Of a stretch of 6,602 bases of DNA, positions 5,117 through 6,602 are shown piece after piece. Within the stretch, counting starts at the first letter, position 1. Every line of letters starts with the position of its first letter. This DNA comes from Hyphomicrobiales bacterium (GTDB lineage: Bacteria > Pseudomonadota > Alphaproteobacteria > Rhizobiales > SZUA-8): contig QILX01000010.1 in the NCBI GenBank assembly GCA_003232175.1, positions 1-6,602 of the forward strand. The letters are read 5' to 3'. A program made the position numbers and the translations under genes. Below the pieces are notes generated by a model. It was not told the origin of the DNA. It was given only the letters and a program-made list of their open reading frames with translations, and ran no database searches.

Positions 5117-6079
5117 TCACGGCCATAAAGGGTAGTGCCATCGGCAATGGTCCCGGAAAGAACCCGGACCAGAGATTTTGATGACCTGCGCTACCGTTCC
5201 GGTGGCTTCCAGCCCAAGCCGCTCTGCTGTGGCGCCCACTCCGGCGACTTCGTGGCGCAAGGCTTTCAACAAGCGCAATATGCCATTGCCATTTTCGGCC
5301 GAGCCGATGAAGACCGGTGTGATCAAACCTTCGGCCAATTCACGGGACAGATCGTCAAAGACCTGATCCCGGGGCGGTTCCATGTCTTCCAGTAAAGTTT
5401 CCATCAGCGCATCGTCATAATCTGCGAGCTGCTCGAGCATGTGAAAACGGGCTTCACCCTTGCGGTCGGTCATATCACCCGGCATGTCGATGACCTGGCT
5501 TTGGGCGTGCTCGCGGTAGACAAAGGCACGCTCCAGGGCCAGATCAATAAATCCAACCGCAATGCCATCTTTCCAGATCGGAACCTGCCTGAGCACCATC
5601 GGCACATTGCTAGCCGGCTGCAATGCCGCCAATACGTCGCGGACGCGGGAGGTGGCCACATCAATTTTGTTGAGAAACAAAACGTGGGGCACGCCGAGAT
5701 CTTCCAGAGATTTGAGGATCATCTTCAGCGCCGGAACTTTCTTCTCATCCGGCTCGCACACCACGATCGCGGCGTCCACCGCACCCAGAACCGGATGGGC
5801 ATCGAACTGAAATTCGATCGAGCCCGGACAATCGACAAAGGTATAGGTGTCGCCGAGAAACTCTGCGGTCGCCACATTGAGCTCAACGCTCATGGCGTGG
5901 GCCCGGGCCTCCGGGGATGCATCGCCAACGGTATTTTTTTCCGCCACCCTACCCTGGCGCGTCACAGCGCCCGTGCGGGCTAATATGGCTTCAAGAAGGG
6001 ATGTCTTGCCGCTTAGATAGGGGCCCACGAGCGCGATCGTCCGTGTCCCCTCAGATTGGCTGCCGCCGCCATGCCTCAT
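5117..6079 (-). CDS. EF-G-like protein, N-terminal fragment (GTPase domain)
   Basis: This 320-codon frame carries the G domain. The start ATG at 6079 is preceded by a good purine-rich ribosome site (GGGGAGAGAGAC). P-loop GPYLSGKTS lies at 19-27, a G2-like stretch GDASPEARAHAMSVELNVA at 52-70, G3 DCPGS at 83-87, G4 NKID at 137-140 and a G5-like GSAENGNG near 260. Elongation factors normally have AHxDAGKT and DTPGH; here Ser87 takes the place of the His that helps activate hydrolytic water. The divergence fits the EF-G-like paralogues of Alphaproteobacteria rather than the essential FusA. About the last 20 residues (from ISGPGS on) are out-of-frame translation after the lesion. If made, the product would be a GTPase domain without domains II-V. 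Confidence 0.8.
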   Translation of the reverse strand: MRHGGGSQSEGTRTIALVGPYLSGKTSLLEAILARTGAVTRQGRVAEKNTVGDASPEARAHAMSVELNVATAEFLGDTYTFVDCPGSIEFQFDAHPVLGAVDAAIVVCEPDEKKVPALKMILKSLEDLGVPHVLFLNKIDVATSRVRDVLAALQPASNVPMVLRQVPIWKDGIAVGFIDLALERAFVYREHAQSQVIDMPGDMTDRKGEARFHMLEQLADYDDALMETLLEDMEPPRDQVFDDLSRELAEGLITPVFIGSAENGNGILRLLKALRHEVAGVGATAERLGLEATGTVAQVIKISGPGSFRDHCRWHYPLWP

Positions 6080-6111
6080 GTCTCTCTCCCCATATGGTTT
6101 TGCGAGAGCGA

Positions 6112-6131
6112 TGCCGGCGCCAGCGCCGGTA
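6112..6131 (-). other. GC-rich stem-loop in the leader of the EF-G-like gene
   Basis: CCGGCG (6114-6119) and CGCCGG (6124-6129) form a perfect 6-bp stem with a 4-nt loop, extended by a G-T and a T-A pair. It lies 33 nt upstream of the EF-G-like start codon and 98 nt past the permease stop. No T-run follows on the minus strand, so it is not a typical intrinsic terminator. I found no convincing promoter in 6080-6229. Confidence 0.3.
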
Positions 6132-6229
6132 GCGCTGCTAGACCCAGATGGTCCGACGAATTAACCGGGTTGGCAAGTCCAAATCTGCGTTGGCGGTATT
6201 TACACCCCCTAAATCAAGCCAATCTCCAT

Positions 6230-6602
6230 TCAAACCGTCCAGGCATGAAAGACCAGCCCCGCCACCAGCGACCCCCCCAAAGCAAAGGCTGCGTAAAGCG
6301 CAAATACCGGACGCTTGACCAAGGCGAAAACCGCAATGGCGGCGGGAACCGAGCTCACCCCGCCGGCAACCATGAACGCCAGACCCGCACCAGGCGACAT
6401 GCCCTGCTCGATAAGGCCCGATACCAGCGGCAGCGCCGCATAGCCGTTCAGATAGGCCGGAACGCCGACCAACGTCGCTGTCAGAACCGGCCAGACTCCC
6501 TCACCACCAAGTGCGCCGGCAACCCACTGGGCCGGGACATAGGCGAGCATCAGGCTTTCGAGCAAAAAGGCCAACACCAGCCACTTGCCTAGAAAAAGCG
6601 CT
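6230..6602 (-). CDS. Membrane permease, DUF318/ArsP (YraQ-like) family, C-terminal part (5' end outside window)
   Basis: The minus-strand frame is open from the right edge to TGA 6232-6230, giving about 124 visible codons. Upstream of the GTG at 6577 it still reads as sensible protein (ALFLGKWL), so that GTG is internal. The segment is strongly hydrophobic with about three to four predicted membrane spans. It contains GVPAYLNGYAALPLVSGLIEQGMSPGAGLAFMVAGG, a Gly/Pro-rich block like that of the predicted permeases in the DUF318/ArsP group, where the equivalent region follows the pattern P-x-x-x-G-L-x-x-x-G. Some members export organoarsenicals, but most have no known substrate, and none can be inferred here. 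The gene ends 150 nt before the EF-G-like start on the same strand. Confidence 0.75.
   Translation of the reverse strand, partial: ALFLGKWLVLAFLLESLMLAYVPAQWVAGALGGEGVWPVLTATLVGVPAYLNGYAALPLVSGLIEQGMSPGAGLAFMVAGGVSSVPAAIAVFALVKRPVFALYAAFALGGSLVAGLVFHAWTV

Larger units (their letters stand above)
4057..6079 (-). pseudogene. EF-G-like translational GTPase gene, frameshifted (whole locus)
   Basis: Two minus-strand frames encode consecutive parts of one EF-G-like protein. The upstream frame reads correctly to VAQVIKI and then runs out of frame to TGA at 5119-5117. The correct sequence resumes one base over as VRVLSGTIADGTTLYGRDG, from about 5169, and continues without interruption to TGA at 4059-4057. 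In EF-G the stretch between FKI and VRVxSG holds about ten more residues (of the form TDPxVGRLT). They are absent here, so a deletion of roughly 26-29 nt is more likely than a single-base error. Joined, the locus would encode about 674 residues, in the range for this subfamily. It may be a true pseudogene, a recent mutation or an assembly fault. The codons on both sides look well preserved, so decay, if real, is recent. Confidence 0.82.

Noticed and set aside
5117..5180. Programmed frameshift in the EF-G-like gene
   Set aside because: No slippery heptamer or following structure is evident, and conserved residues are missing at the joint, which a programmed shift would not explain.
4438..5181. 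Long rightward frame (247 codons) opposite the EF-G-like gene
   Set aside because: It mirrors codons of domains II-IV of the EF-G-like gene, shows no recognisable motif, and has no ribosome site.
5441..5983. Rightward frame (180 codons) opposite the GTPase domain
   Set aside because: It is antisense to conserved G-domain motifs, with no known domain of its own.
6056..6592. Rightward frame (178 codons) over the permease
   Set aside because: It is polar, Arg/Gln/Asn-rich translation opposite a clearly hydrophobic permease segment; antisense shadow.

Overview
The window looks like chromosomal DNA of an alphaproteobacterium, probably near the Rhizobiales/Hyphomicrobiales. The clue is the trxB gene followed by a LysR regulator that closely resembles LsrB/VtlR of Sinorhizobium, Agrobacterium and Brucella, together with a divergent EF-G-like protein of alphaproteobacterial type. 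The sequence is moderately GC-rich. I see no phage gene, transposase, tRNA, rRNA or CRISPR array.

Layout. Rightward genes: the 3' part of a type III PLP-dependent ornithine/lysine decarboxylase (2-595, cut by the left edge), then msrP (725-1678), the molybdopterin catalytic subunit of periplasmic methionine sulfoxide reductase, closed by a strong intrinsic terminator (1740-1778). Leftward genes, in order of transcription: a DUF318/ArsP-type permease (6602-6230, cut by the right edge), an EF-G-like translational GTPase broken by a frameshift (6079-4057), trxB (3892-2936) and lsrB/vtlR (2854-1970). The two sets converge on a 291-nt gap (1679-1969) that is rich in inverted repeats.

How the genes fit together. 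trxB and msrP are both thiol/methionine redox functions. TrxB reduces thioredoxin in the cytoplasm and MsrP repairs oxidised methionines in the periplasm. LsrB-type regulators in rhizobia have been linked to oxidative stress and envelope functions, so a redox-homeostasis neighbourhood is plausible, but joint control is inference. The decarboxylase (polyamine synthesis) and the permease have no obvious link to these genes.

Points worth a second look: (1) the EF-G-like gene is split by what looks like a deletion of about 26-29 nt at the start of domain II, and its GTPase centre has Ser where translational GTPases normally carry the catalytic His; (2) on the minus strand just past lsrB there is a possible small RNA, a 10-bp stem whose loop exposes a CCTCCCTCCCC anti-Shine-Dalgarno tract and which ends in TTTT; (3) a perfect 6-bp dyad and a terminator-like hairpin sit in the 81-nt trxB-lsrB gap; (4) the LsrB homologue has only one cysteine, near its C-terminus; (5) msrP has no adjacent msrQ.
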